This document shows, one piece after another, positions 21,505 through 31,711 of a stretch of DNA of 64,000 nt. Source of the stretch: an uncultured Pelagibacteraceae bacterium (GTDB lineage Bacteria > Pseudomonadota > Alphaproteobacteria > Pelagibacterales > Pelagibacteraceae); assembly GCA_902611405.1 (NCBI GenBank), contig CACLZL010000001.1, positions 163,192 to 227,191 on the forward strand. The letters are read 5' to 3'. The position numbers were made by a program, and so were the translations under genes. The notes under the pieces were generated by a model that had not been told where the DNA came from, searched no databases, and was given only the letters and a program-made list of their open reading frames with translations. Each line of letters opens with the position of its first letter. Positions within the stretch are counted from its first letter, which is position 1.

Positions 21505-22466
21505 TTTTTATCCAAAAATTCTATTGCCTTAATTAAACTTAGTGGATTTGAAACGTTTTTTCCTATCATTTTTTCATTAGGACCGTGGTCGGGTGAGACT
21601 CTTTTAAATGGTAATCCTAAGGTAATATTTATTGCATCATATTCAAATAATGTTTTTATAGGAGTTAAAACCTGATCATGATACATTCCAATTATTACAT
21701 CAAATTTTTTTCTGTTATTTTTTAAAAATAAAGTATCTGCAGGAAATGGTCCAGAAATCTTATAATTTATACTTTTTAGACTTTTTATTAAAGGTTTCAA
21801 AATTTTATCATCTTCGTTGAATTTTTTTACACTTTCACAATGTGGATTAAGTCCTGCAACACCAATTCTTGGCTTAATTTTTAAAAATTTTTTGTAAAAA
21901 TTATTCACTAATTTTATTTTCTCAGTCAACACTTTTTTATTTATTTTACTCGCTACATATTTTAGCGGCAAATGAGTTGTTATAGGACATACAGATAGTT
22001 TTTTATTGTATATCAACATTGCAACTTCTTTTGTATTAAATTTATATGCAAGATATTCTGTAATACCTAAAAATTTTTTATTTAAAAAATTTTTTTTGGA
22101 TATAGGACCATTTAACAATTTGTCAGTTAACCCAATATTAATTAATTTAAATGCTTCTTTAAAACATTTTTCTATATATGATTTTGATTTATGAGATATT
22201 TTTTTTGATTTTTTTGAAATATTATAATCAATATTAATTATATTAATTGAATTATTGTTTAAATTAAATCTTTTGTAAAAATCTTTATTTAATGCTTTTA
22301 TTTTTTTTTTAAATTTAAATTTTTTCATATTGATTTTTAATAATTTAAGAGATCCAATTAAAATTATCGGACTAACAAATTTTTTTTTTTTTAAACTTTT
22401 AAAAAAAATTTCAAAAAAAATACTATTGGGTTCACCTGCTAATATTAATATTGGTTTACGTTTCAT
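21501..22466 (-). CDS. pdxA: 4-hydroxythreonine-4-phosphate dehydrogenase
   Basis: GLNPHCE, PADTLF, YHDQVLTPIKTLFEYDAINITLGLPFKRVSPDHGP. Confidence 0.95.
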   Translation of the reverse strand: MKRKPILILAGEPNSIFFEIFFKSLKKKKFVSPIILIGSLKLLKINMKKFKFKKKIKALNKDFYKRFNLNNNSINIINIDYNISKKSKKISHKSKSYIEKCFKEAFKLINIGLTDKLLNGPISKKNFLNKKFLGITEYLAYKFNTKEVAMLIYNKKLSVCPITTHLPLKYVASKINKKVLTEKIKLVNNFYKKFLKIKPRIGVAGLNPHCESVKKFNEDDKILKPLIKSLKSINYKISGPFPADTLFLKNNRKKFDVIIGMYHDQVLTPIKTLFEYDAINITLGLPFKRVSPDHGPNEKMIGKNVSNPLSLIKAIEFLDKN

Positions 22467-23382
22467 TTATTTGAATATCTTTTTTAATTTTATTAAAATA
22501 TATAATTGATAATTGATTTAATTGCTCATTAGTTTTTTCATCAATTATTAATTTGAGAGCTTTGTTTAAGTTTAATTTTTCATTTGTTTTTCTTTTATCT
22601 TGGATTTTTAAAACCAGAAAGCCACCAGGTATTATTATTGGTTCAGTTAATTCACCAATTTTAGTATCTTCTATTTTATTCATAATTTTTGGATTTAATG
22701 ATGTTTTTTTAATCCATCCAAGCTTTCCTCCTTTGTTAACAGAATCTGAAATACTGTGAATCAGAACTGCATTTTCAAAACCCTTAAGTTCTATATCCTT
22801 TTTTATCTTTTCAATTTTTTCAATAAGATTTTCTTTTTTTTGAACATTAAAAACAATTTCAAAAAGTAAATATTCTGTTTGAAAAATATTTTTATTTAAT
22901 TCCGATTTTATTTTTTCTTCATCAATTTTTACATCTTTTAAAAATTTTTTTATTATCAATCGATTCCATAAAGCTTCAACTTTTATTTTAGCTTTAATTG
23001 TACTTAAATTTAGATCATTTATTTCAATATACTGAATAAATTCTTCATAGGAAGAAAATCCAATTTTTTTTGAGTAATTTGAAATAATTTTTTTTAAGTT
23101 CTGATCATCTATATCTATGCTTTTAAAATTTTTTTTTATTTCAATTTTTTTTATTTTTTCCCTTATCAGAGAATTTTTTGAAATTTCGTAGGCTTTTTCT
23201 TTTTCAATTTTTTTAAAATTTTCATTAAGTAAACTCAAGTATTTAATCTCATTATATATATCTATCGTTGTTATAATTTCGTTATCAACTTTAGCTAAAA
23301 TTTTATTTTCAATTGCATTTAAATTGCTAATAAAAAAAAATAGGTAAATTATAATGGCAATATTAATAGATCTTATTTTCAT
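22456..23382 (-). CDS. surA: SurA-like peptidylprolyl isomerase / chaperone
   Basis: Signal peptide, NKILAKVDNEIITTIDI, PPIC-like GGKLGWIKKTSLNPK...; between pdxA and lptD. Confidence 0.8.
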   Translation of the reverse strand: MKIRSINIAIIIYLFFFISNLNAIENKILAKVDNEIITTIDIYNEIKYLSLLNENFKKIEKEKAYEISKNSLIREKIKKIEIKKNFKSIDIDDQNLKKIISNYSKKIGFSSYEEFIQYIEINDLNLSTIKAKIKVEALWNRLIIKKFLKDVKIDEEKIKSELNKNIFQTEYLLFEIVFNVQKKENLIEKIEKIKKDIELKGFENAVLIHSISDSVNKGGKLGWIKKTSLNPKIMNKIEDTKIGELTEPIIIPGGFLVLKIQDKRKTNEKLNLNKALKLIIDEKTNEQLNQLSIIYFNKIKKDIQINET

Positions 23383-25997
23383 CTATCTATCTTATGCTCA
23401 TATGTTGTTAGAGGTATCAATGTAAGAGTAAAAAATAAGTTTTCTGATGGTTTTAGGTCTCTATCTTGGTAGTATGTTTTTTTATATTTTATACCAGCGG
23501 TCAAGCAATCATTTTTATATTCATAAACAAGATCGTAATATTCAGTAAGATTAAGTTTTCTATTTCTTCTAGTATTAAATGATAAGTAATTATTTTCATC
23601 TATTTCATATCTTGTTCTATTTTCTATTACATTTGCATCTCCTATTTCTCCACTTTCTTCAATAAAGTTAAATGACGTTAAGAGATTATTAACAGAGATA
23701 TTAGCTTGAACTTCGTTATACTCAAATGAATTTAAATCATTATCTATAGAGAAATTATAATTTAAATTTAAATAATCAAAGTAGTTGGATGAGATTGAAC
23801 CAAATAAATTAGAATTTTTTCTATTTAATGTACTTACTTTTGGTAATAGATTTTCTTCTTTATCTCTAAAAACTGTTGCCATTTTAAATTCAAAAAATTT
23901 ATTTATATCATCCAGGTCTTCTGTTCTATAATCTATACCTAAAGTTAATGACCTACCCGATTCAAATGAATCATCTAATCCTAACCTGTTATTTGAAAAA
24001 ATATTACTTATATTAATTTTTCTTTCAGAGGATGAGTAATTCTTCATATCACTTGGATTAAACCTAAATGATAATTTTGGTGTTAAAAAATTTTTATTAG
24101 AATTATTCTCTTTTATTAATGGTAAAGAGGATGTAATTTCAAAATCACTCATTAATTCAACTTGAGGACTTGTTTTGTATTCAGTATCATTTTTACCAAT
24201 TGAGTTAAGATTTTTTAAATTTATGTTAAAATTATTCTTGAAGCCCGAGTCAGTAATTATGTCAAAACCTCTATAAGTAAAATCATTAGTAACTTTTGAT
24301 CTTAAGTTATTTGTATTTTTTAGTTCGTTTGTACCGTTAGACATAAAATTAATTGATCCATTTACGAAATTAGTTGATAAGGTTTTGCTTAAATTATAAT
24401 ATGGTAAAACATAATGATAACGATCATTATTTGTTAACTGTAAATTTTCATAGGCATGGAACCCACCACTTAAATCAAAATTTTCGTGATTTAATTCTAA
24501 TTTTAATTCACTATTAAGAACATCAAAATTTTCCGGTCTTATATAACTTTCTGTAATGTAAGTATCAAAAACTTTTAAATACGTGTCATTGGATGTTTTT
24601 TCAAAATTTATTGTCAATTTACTTGACTCAAATTCACTTAAATTTAGGTCTAAATCGTAATTTCCAAAAAAATGACTTATGTTATTTTTTTCGTTAGTTT
24701 CTGTTGACGTGTAACTTCTTGTATAAGCAATATCTGCTATTAGATTTGAGTCTTTATTTATTTTTCTAAATTCGGTTTGAAACATTTGAACGTTTTTGTC
24801 AAAAATTGTTGGAGTAAATGTAAAATCTTTATCGATCGAAGAAACATAAAAATAAGGGACGGTTAATGAATTTCCTAAAATACTAGAATTGTTTAATTGT
24901 GGTCTTAAAAATCCAGATTGTCGATCAACCGTTGGATCAGGGTGAAAAAATTTTGGAAAATATAGTACTGGAATATTGTAAACTTTTAATATCGCATTAT
25001 CGTAAATAATTTGTTTTTTATTTTTATCATGTTTAATTTTTTTAGCTGTAATCATCCAAGGTGGACAGTCGTCTCTCTCTTTGCAACTTGTAAAAACACC
25101 TTTGTTAACCGTAATAATATTGTTTGATTTATTTGAAGAAACCCCTTTGAGTCTTGGATTATTATCAGCATTGCCAAATATATCATTATGAATTTCTATT
25201 TTAGTATCTTTTGCAATAAAATTTTCTGTTTTAAAGTTTATTATTCCATTAGAAAAATAAAATTTATCACTTTCTGGCTTATCGAAATTTGTTATTGCAA
25301 TAATATTTTCACCTTTAAGTTCCTCTTTGTTAATAGAATAATTAAATTTATCTAAAATATAGACATTAGAATTATTATCTTTAAAAGTTGATTTTTTTGA
25401 TGATTTTAATTTATTTTCTGTAACTAGGTATAATACATTTTCAGAAGTCAATTCATACTTTGATTTGATTTTTGATTTGGTTTTGCCTCTAGTAAGAATT
25501 TTTTCTTCATTTTTGAAATAGGTAATATCTTCTGCTAATATGATATAATTATTGATTGTATCTTCAATTTCAACATCACCTTTCGCATTTAAAATATTCA
25601 ATGCTTTATCGTATTCAAGTATTTCGTTTGAAATTAATTTATACTTCGACTCGATAATTGAATTTGTTTTGCCTCTTGATAAAATTTTTTCTTCATTTTT
25701 GTAATAAGTTATATCTTCTGTAAATATTACATAATTTTTAATTATATCTTCAATTTTAACATTTCCTTTAGCATATAAAATATTTAATGCTTTGTTATAT
25801 TCAAATGAATTTGCATTAATAATTATTCCGTTATTAGTTGTGAATTCACCTCTTTCATTACCTTTATAAATATTTCCATTTTGTAGTACTTCAACATTTG
25901 TAACATTAAAGTTAAATTGATTTTGACTATAGGCATCTAAAAAAAATATATTACTTAATATTAATAAAATTAAAAAATTATAAATTTTACTTTTCAT
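23379..25997 (-). CDS. lptD: LPS-assembly protein LptD
   Basis: OstA-like N-terminus, CPPWMITAKKIKHDKNKKQIIYDNAILKVYNIPVLYFPKFFHPDPTVDRQSGFLRP. Confidence 0.92.
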   Translation of the reverse strand: MKSKIYNFLILLILSNIFFLDAYSQNQFNFNVTNVEVLQNGNIYKGNERGEFTTNNGIIINANSFEYNKALNILYAKGNVKIEDIIKNYVIFTEDITYYKNEEKILSRGKTNSIIESKYKLISNEILEYDKALNILNAKGDVEIEDTINNYIILAEDITYFKNEEKILTRGKTKSKIKSKYELTSENVLYLVTENKLKSSKKSTFKDNNSNVYILDKFNYSINKEELKGENIIAITNFDKPESDKFYFSNGIINFKTENFIAKDTKIEIHNDIFGNADNNPRLKGVSSNKSNNIITVNKGVFTSCKERDDCPPWMITAKKIKHDKNKKQIIYDNAILKVYNIPVLYFPKFFHPDPTVDRQSGFLRPQLNNSSILGNSLTVPYFYVSSIDKDFTFTPTIFDKNVQMFQTEFRKINKDSNLIADIAYTRSYTSTETNEKNNISHFFGNYDLDLNLSEFESSKLTINFEKTSNDTYLKVFDTYITESYIRPENFDVLNSELKLELNHENFDLSGGFHAYENLQLTNNDRYHYVLPYYNLSKTLSTNFVNGSINFMSNGTNELKNTNNLRSKVTNDFTYRGFDIITDSGFKNNFNINLKNLNSIGKNDTEYKTSPQVELMSDFEITSSLPLIKENNSNKNFLTPKLSFRFNPSDMKNYSSSERKINISNIFSNNRLGLDDSFESGRSLTLGIDYRTEDLDDINKFFEFKMATVFRDKEENLLPKVSTLNRKNSNLFGSISSNYFDYLNLNYNFSIDNDLNSFEYNEVQANISVNNLLTSFNFIEESGEIGDANVIENRTRYEIDENNYLSFNTRRNRKLNLTEYYDLVYEYKNDCLTAGIKYKKTYYQDRDLKPSENLFFTLTLIPLTTYEHKIDR
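25431..25802 (-). repeat. In-frame tandem duplication inside lptD, 2 x 186 bp (62 aa)
   Basis: EYNKALNILYAKGNVKIEDIIKNYVIFTEDITYYKNEEKILSRGKTNSIIESKYKLISNEIL vs EYDKALNILNAKGDVEIEDTINNYIILAEDITYFKNEEKILTRGKTKSKIKSKYELTSENVL, directly abutting. Confidence 0.9.
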
Positions 25998-27060
25998 TTA
26001 CATTATTAATTAAAAAGGCGTTAAATAAAGTTATAATTGCCAATGGGATAAACACAGAAAAAGTTAAAGGAATTTTTTCTGTACTTCCCAATACGAAAAA
26101 AAAATTATTAAAATAATATATTATCACTGAAAAAAATAAACCAAGAGAAATTTTGAAAGCAGTCCCATTTATTTGCTTTATATTAAGCATTATTAAAGCT
26201 GAGAAGATTGTTATTAAAAATAAAAATAGAGGGTAAGAAACTATTTTTAAGAGCTGAAGGTTAATTTCAGTAATAGAATAGTTAAGTTTAATATAATTCT
26301 CTCTTAATTCATAAAGTTGAAATAAACTTAATGAAGATAAGTTTGAATATAACGTTTTTATTTTTTTATAATCAAAATTAGTTTCAAGATTTAGAATATT
26401 TTCAATTTCGTAACTATTTTTATAATAAACCCTTACATTATAAATCACCCAATTTTTAGTTGTAATATCAATTTTTTCACTCTTTATATTTCTAAGTACA
26501 TTATAATTTTTATCAAATTCTGTAATAAAACTATCCCTTAAAAAATTTTCTTCAATTTTCGAAGAATTTATAATTAATATTTTTTCATTAATTTCATCTT
26601 TTATCCACAAACCATTTTTTGTGATAACAGCTAGATATTTTCCATCAGTTGTATATTGAGACTTTAATTCTAAATAGAAATTTTTTAAATTAGAAGATAA
26701 ATTATAAAATAGCACGGTTATTAATAATCCAGTGATTATTGATAATACGCTTAAAACAATTAATATTTTAGAATTTTTTAATCCAGAATATTTGAAAACC
26801 TCAATTTCATTATTGTTGAAAAGTTTAATAAAAAAAAGTTGTGTCGCTATTAAAAAAATAAATGGGAACATTTCAAAAATCATAGCTGGTGAATTTAAAA
26901 GAGATAAAAATAAAGGAAAGTATATTTCTGTTTCTAATTCCTTAAAAAAATCTAACTCGCTTAGTAAATTTAAAACAAAAACTAAACTTATCATTATAGA
27001 AAATACGTATAAAAGTGATTTAAAGAAATTATACGTAAGAAATTTAATGTAAACTTTCAT
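25987..27060 (-). CDS. lptG: LPS export ABC transporter permease LptG
   Basis: YjgP/YjgQ family TM architecture; adjacent to lptD and lptF. Confidence 0.85.
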   Translation of the reverse strand: MKVYIKFLTYNFFKSLLYVFSIMISLVFVLNLLSELDFFKELETEIYFPLFLSLLNSPAMIFEMFPFIFLIATQLFFIKLFNNNEIEVFKYSGLKNSKILIVLSVLSIITGLLITVLFYNLSSNLKNFYLELKSQYTTDGKYLAVITKNGLWIKDEINEKILIINSSKIEENFLRDSFITEFDKNYNVLRNIKSEKIDITTKNWVIYNVRVYYKNSYEIENILNLETNFDYKKIKTLYSNLSSLSLFQLYELRENYIKLNYSITEINLQLLKIVSYPLFLFLITIFSALIMLNIKQINGTAFKISLGLFFSVIIYYFNNFFFVLGSTEKIPLTFSVFIPLAIITLFNAFLINNVNEK

Positions 27061-27061
27061 A

Positions 27062-28204
27062 TTAGTCTTTCATAATTTTGATATTAAATTTTTTGTAAAA
27101 GGATAAATAAAGGATGAATAAAACAATTATTGGAATTGATATTATAAAATAATTTGTATAAATTACTTTTGAAATTAACCTAATAGTTGTTTCAGAAAAT
27201 ATAATAAAAAATAAACCTAATAAAAATACCATAAATTTTAATTTAGAATAATTTATATTTTCTTTTGAAGAAGTAGTGACCAAAAGAGGAATCAGCATCA
27301 AAATAGGAATATAAAGTGGAATAAAAATCCTTTTATAAATTTCTTTAAAAATATTTTTAAGATTTTTCATGTTACAATTCTCAATAGTGGTATTAAAATT
27401 TTTATTTGGATTAATTTTTGAATAATACAAGCTATACATACATTTAAAAATATTTATTGTGGAAATTTCTTGAGTTTTTATATATGTGGTTGTATTTGTT
27501 TTAAAATTTTTTAATGGAAAATCAGATTTTGAAAAACTAAAATTTGTAATTTCATTATTTTTTTCAGTTATAGTTTCACCATCAAATAAAATTAAAATTG
27601 GAAAATTGTTTGTTTCTTTAATCATGCCTTTTTTTGCATATGTTACTTGAATATTGTTTTGATCAATTTCTTTTTTAAGATAAATATTGTATAAATTTCC
27701 TTTTTCATCTTTCCTTTCAGTATAAATTGTTACTCCTTTTATTGTATCATTAAACCTTTGTGGTTTTATAAAGCTCCCTAAAAAATTTATAGTTGAGCTT
27801 CTCAAAAAAGATCTAGCTTTGTCTTGTGTTGAAGGAACTATTAATGAGGTAAGAACAATTTGGATTAGCATTAATAATAATGAGAACTTGAATATAAAGT
27901 TAATTAATTGAATTTTGTTAATACCAAAGTTCCAAAATATAATTAATTCATTATTATTTTCATATTTTATTGTCACATAAAATAAACTAAAAAATAAGAC
28001 AAAAGGAAATAACTTGCTAAATATTTTTGGAAAGTTGAGTAAAGAGTAACTAATGTAAACAATATAATCACGCCCATCTTCTATCATTATATCTAGAAAA
28101 TTTACCGCCTGAAAAACCCACATGATTATGCTTGCGCTTAAAAGAGCAATTAAAAAAAAGCTCATGTAATCTGATAATAATTTTCTAAATAATATTTTTT
28201 TCAT
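27062..28204 (-). CDS. lptF: LPS export ABC transporter permease LptF
   Basis: YjgP/YjgQ family; QAVNFLDIMIEDG and NELIIFWNFGI motifs. Confidence 0.85.
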   Translation of the reverse strand: MKKILFRKLLSDYMSFFLIALLSASIIMWVFQAVNFLDIMIEDGRDYIVYISYSLLNFPKIFSKLFPFVLFFSLFYVTIKYENNNELIIFWNFGINKIQLINFIFKFSLLLMLIQIVLTSLIVPSTQDKARSFLRSSTINFLGSFIKPQRFNDTIKGVTIYTERKDEKGNLYNIYLKKEIDQNNIQVTYAKKGMIKETNNFPILILFDGETITEKNNEITNFSFSKSDFPLKNFKTNTTTYIKTQEISTINIFKCMYSLYYSKINPNKNFNTTIENCNMKNLKNIFKEIYKRIFIPLYIPILMLIPLLVTTSSKENINYSKLKFMVFLLGLFFIIFSETTIRLISKVIYTNYFIISIPIIVLFILYLSFYKKFNIKIMKD

Positions 28205-28250
28205 TGAAATAAGATGTTTTTACTCCTATATAGCATCCATCACGTTTAGA

Positions 28251-29720
28251 GTGAATTTAAAATTTATGACAATCGCAATTAATTATAAAAATATTACTTA
28301 CAAGAATAATTCTATCAATCTTATTTTGTTTACTGATGAAAAATTCAGCATTTCTGCTCTAAAAAAATATGTCTTAAGTACTGAATATTCATATATTTTC
28401 GATGTATTAAAAACAAAAGATAAAAATAAAAAAATTATTTCTTTTGATATAAATTCTAAAAGAAAAATAGTGTTAGTTTCTCTAAAAAAAAATCTATCAA
28501 GTTCAGATGTTGAAAATTTAGGAGCAAAATTTTATGATCAATTTAAAAATTATAGTCAAAATAAATATATTTTAAATACAGATAGTATTTCAATTAAATT
28601 ACAAAATGCCGCTGGGTATTTTTTACATGGGCTAAAGTTAAAATCATATATTTTCGATAAATATAAAACAAAAAAAAATAAAAAGAATTTTTCAATTACT
28701 GTTATAGGTAAAAATAAAACTTCAATTATTGATCAAATTAAATTTAAAGCTATAGAAGATGGAACTTTTTATACTAGAGATTTAGTTTCTGAGCCTGGAA
28801 ATATTTTGCATCCAGACGAATATGCAAAAAGATTAAATTTACTTAAAAAAGTTGGTTTGAAAATAAATATTTATGATGAAAAAAAATTAAAAAAACTTGG
28901 AATGAATACATTACTTGGTGTTGGGCAAGGAAGCATTAGAGGCTCATATTTAGTTACTTTGGAATGGAATGGATTAAAAAATAAATCAAAACCTTTAGCT
29001 TTTGTTGGAAAAGGAGTTTGTTTCGATACAGGAGGAATATCTTTAAAGCCTGCAAAGTTTATGGAAGATATGACTTATGATATGGCTGGTTCTGCAGTAG
29101 TAGTCGGACTTATGAAAAGTTTAGCTCTTAGAAAAGCAAAAGTAAATGCTGTGGGTGTTGTTGGTTTAGTAGAAAATATGCCTGGAGGGAATGCGCAAAG
29201 ACCTGGAGATATTGTAAAATCTTATAGTGGTAAAACTGTAGAAATCTTAAACACCGATGCAGAAGGTAGATTGGTTCTTGCAGATGCACTTACTTATACA
29301 GAGGAAAAATTTAAACCTAAATTTATTATAGATTTAGCAACCTTGACAGGAGCAATCATTGTTTCCTTAGGATCAGAGTACGCAGGTTTATTTTCAAATG
29401 ATGACAAACTTTCAAATCAATTAATTGAAGCTGGAGAACATGTTGAAGAAAAAGTTTGGAGAATGCCTCTTAATAAAAACTTTGATAAACTAATCGATTC
29501 AAAGAATGCAGATATGCAGAATATCAATTATGTTGGTGGAGCTGGATCTACAACAGCTGCTCAATTTTTACAAAGATTTATATTAAATAAAACACCATGG
29601 GCTCATTTAGATATAGCTGGAATGGCTTTTTCAAAATATGGAGGAGCATTAAATTCAGGAGGCGCAACTGGTTATGGAGTAAGATTATTAAATAAACTAA
29701 TAGAGGAACATTATGAGTAA
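28251..29720 (+). CDS. pepA: Leucyl aminopeptidase (M17)
   Basis: GKGVCFDTGGISLKPAKFMEDMTYDMAGSA, NTDAEGRLVLAD. Confidence 0.95.
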   Translation: MNLKFMTIAINYKNITYKNNSINLILFTDEKFSISALKKYVLSTEYSYIFDVLKTKDKNKKIISFDINSKRKIVLVSLKKNLSSSDVENLGAKFYDQFKNYSQNKYILNTDSISIKLQNAAGYFLHGLKLKSYIFDKYKTKKNKKNFSITVIGKNKTSIIDQIKFKAIEDGTFYTRDLVSEPGNILHPDEYAKRLNLLKKVGLKINIYDEKKLKKLGMNTLLGVGQGSIRGSYLVTLEWNGLKNKSKPLAFVGKGVCFDTGGISLKPAKFMEDMTYDMAGSAVVVGLMKSLALRKAKVNAVGVVGLVENMPGGNAQRPGDIVKSYSGKTVEILNTDAEGRLVLADALTYTEEKFKPKFIIDLATLTGAIIVSLGSEYAGLFSNDDKLSNQLIEAGEHVEEKVWRMPLNKNFDKLIDSKNADMQNINYVGGAGSTTAAQFLQRFILNKTPWAHLDIAGMAFSKYGGALNSGGATGYGVRLLNKLIEEHYE

Positions 29721-30123
29721 TATTGAACAAACATTATCTATTATCAAACCAGATGCTGTTGAAAGAAATCTGGAAAACGAGATTAAAGAAATTTTTAAAA
29801 ATAATGGTTTTTCAATTGTTAAAGAAAAAAAAATTCAAATTGAAAAATCAGAAGCTGAAATATTTTATAAGGTTCACGAAACAAAGCCATTCTTTAATGA
29901 ATTATGTGCTTATCTATCATCAGGTCCAATTGTTGTGATGGTTCTTGAAAAAGACAATGCAGTTTTAAGAAATAGAGAGTTAATGGGCGCGACAAATCCA
30001 AAAGATGCAGAAGAGGGCACTATTAGAAAAAAATATGGAATTTCAATAGATAAAAACTCAGTACATGGATCAGATAGCGTTGACAATGCTAAAATTGAAA
30101 TAAATTTTTTCTTTAAAGATTAA
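29713..30123 (+). CDS. ndk: Nucleoside diphosphate kinase
   Basis: EQTLSIIKPDAVERN, IRKKYGISIDKNSVHGSDS active-site histidine. Confidence 0.96.
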   Translation: MSNIEQTLSIIKPDAVERNLENEIKEIFKNNGFSIVKEKKIQIEKSEAEIFYKVHETKPFFNELCAYLSSGPIVVMVLEKDNAVLRNRELMGATNPKDAEEGTIRKKYGISIDKNSVHGSDSVDNAKIEINFFFKD

Positions 30124-30694
30124 AAATTTTTAATATAGCTTTAGGATAAAGCTTATGTTCTTGAATTAATATTTTTTTAGCAAGAGAATTAACAGTATCA
30201 TTTTTTGCAACCTTCACTTTTTTTTGCAGAATTATTTTCCCTGAGTCTAATTTCGAATTAACAAAATGCACTGTACAACCTGAATACTTTTCCTTATTAT
30301 TTAGAGCTCTTTGATAGGTATACAAACCTTTATACTTAGGCAGTAATGACGGATGTATATTTAAAATTTTTCCTTCAAATTTTTTGATAAAATTTTTTGA
30401 TAAAATTTTCATAAATCCAGCTAAGCAGATCATTTTAACATTATTTTTTTTAAAAATAGATAGCAACTTATTTTCGCTTAATTGTTTATTCTTAAAATTT
30501 AATACTTTTTTTTTAATTTTATATTTTTTAGCAAAATTTAAACCTTTTGCTTTTGAATTATTTGAAATTATATAGTCAATGGATATTGGAGATATTCTAT
30601 TTTTTGAAAATTTTATTAGAGATTTTAAATTACTTCCTGTGCCTGAAATAAATACTGCAGTTTTAACTTTATTATAACCAGTTGATAGAACCAT
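30113..30694 (-). CDS. purN: Phosphoribosylglycinamide formyltransferase
   Basis: AVFISGTGSNLKSLI, NIHPSLLPKYKGL, GCTVHFV. Confidence 0.94.
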   Translation of the reverse strand: MVLSTGYNKVKTAVFISGTGSNLKSLIKFSKNRISPISIDYIISNNSKAKGLNFAKKYKIKKKVLNFKNKQLSENKLLSIFKKNNVKMICLAGFMKILSKNFIKKFEGKILNIHPSLLPKYKGLYTYQRALNNKEKYSGCTVHFVNSKLDSGKIILQKKVKVAKNDTVNSLAKKILIQEHKLYPKAILKIFNL

Positions 30695-31700
30695 TCAATT
30701 TAACTTTGTTTTTACTCTTAGAAATTTTTCCAATCACATATGGTTTGTATTCTTTTGAAAAATATTTATCAATTTTTCTGAGATTTTTTTTATCGATAAT
30801 CAGGCAAAACCCAACTCCACAATTAAAAGTATTAAGCATTTCTTTATCTGAAATTCCATTTTTTTTGAGCCAATTGAATATTTTAAAAGTTTTAATTTGA
30901 TCTAAATTTATATTTGCAGAAAGTTTATCTGGTATAATTCTTCTAATATTATCAGATAATCCTCCTCCAGTTATATTTGCGCATCCATTAATTAAGTTAT
31001 TATTTGTTAAATTCATTATTTCTTTAACATATATTTTAGTTGGTTTTAAAAGTTCAGATTTTAAAAATTTATTTTTTTTAATATTTATTTTTTTTTGTTT
31101 TATTAAATATCTTATAAGTGAGTATCCATTAGAGTGTAAACCACTAGAGGGAACTGCTAGTATAAGATTATTTTTTTTTATTTTATTTTTATTCAAAATT
31201 TTATTTTTACTAACAATTCCAACAGCAAAACCAGCAATATCGAATTTTCCTTTTTCATAAGTTCCAGGCATTTCAGCAGTTTCTCCACCGACTAGCTCAC
31301 ACTCGGATTGATTACAACCTTCATTAATCCCTTTAATTATTTCTTTAAGTTTTTTTAGATCAATTTTATTTATAGAAATATAATCTAAAAAAAGTAAAGG
31401 CTTAGCTCCTTGAACAATTAAATCGTTTACACTCATAGCAACCAAGTCAATTCCAATAGTATTGAATTTATTTAAGGTATTAGCAATTTCAATTTTAGTT
31501 CCCACACCATCTGTGCAAGCTACTATTTTAGGCTGCTTGATATTGTTTGGTATGTTTGTAATTGAGCCAAAACCTCCAATATTAGAAAACTTTTTTTTGC
31601 CTCTTTTTTTTGATGAAACACTAGATATGAATTCAACAAAGTTGTCAGCAGCCCTAATATTAACACCACTTTTTTTATAGGTAAATTTTTTTTTATTCAT
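30672..31700 (-). CDS. purM: Phosphoribosylformylglycinamidine cyclo-ligase
   Basis: ACTDGVGTKIEIA, VGGETAEMPGTY. Confidence 0.96.
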   Translation of the reverse strand: MNKKKFTYKKSGVNIRAADNFVEFISSVSSKKRGKKKFSNIGGFGSITNIPNNIKQPKIVACTDGVGTKIEIANTLNKFNTIGIDLVAMSVNDLIVQGAKPLLFLDYISINKIDLKKLKEIIKGINEGCNQSECELVGGETAEMPGTYEKGKFDIAGFAVGIVSKNKILNKNKIKKNNLILAVPSSGLHSNGYSLIRYLIKQKKINIKKNKFLKSELLKPTKIYVKEIMNLTNNNLINGCANITGGGLSDNIRRIIPDKLSANINLDQIKTFKIFNWLKKNGISDKEMLNTFNCGVGFCLIIDKKNLRKIDKYFSKEYKPYVIGKISKSKNKVKLNGSINWL

Positions 31701-31711
31701 TAATATGTTTT

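Noticed and set aside
26732-27052. 106-aa plus-strand ORF opposite lptG
   Set aside because: Antisense of lptG, Lys/Ile-rich, no family resemblance.
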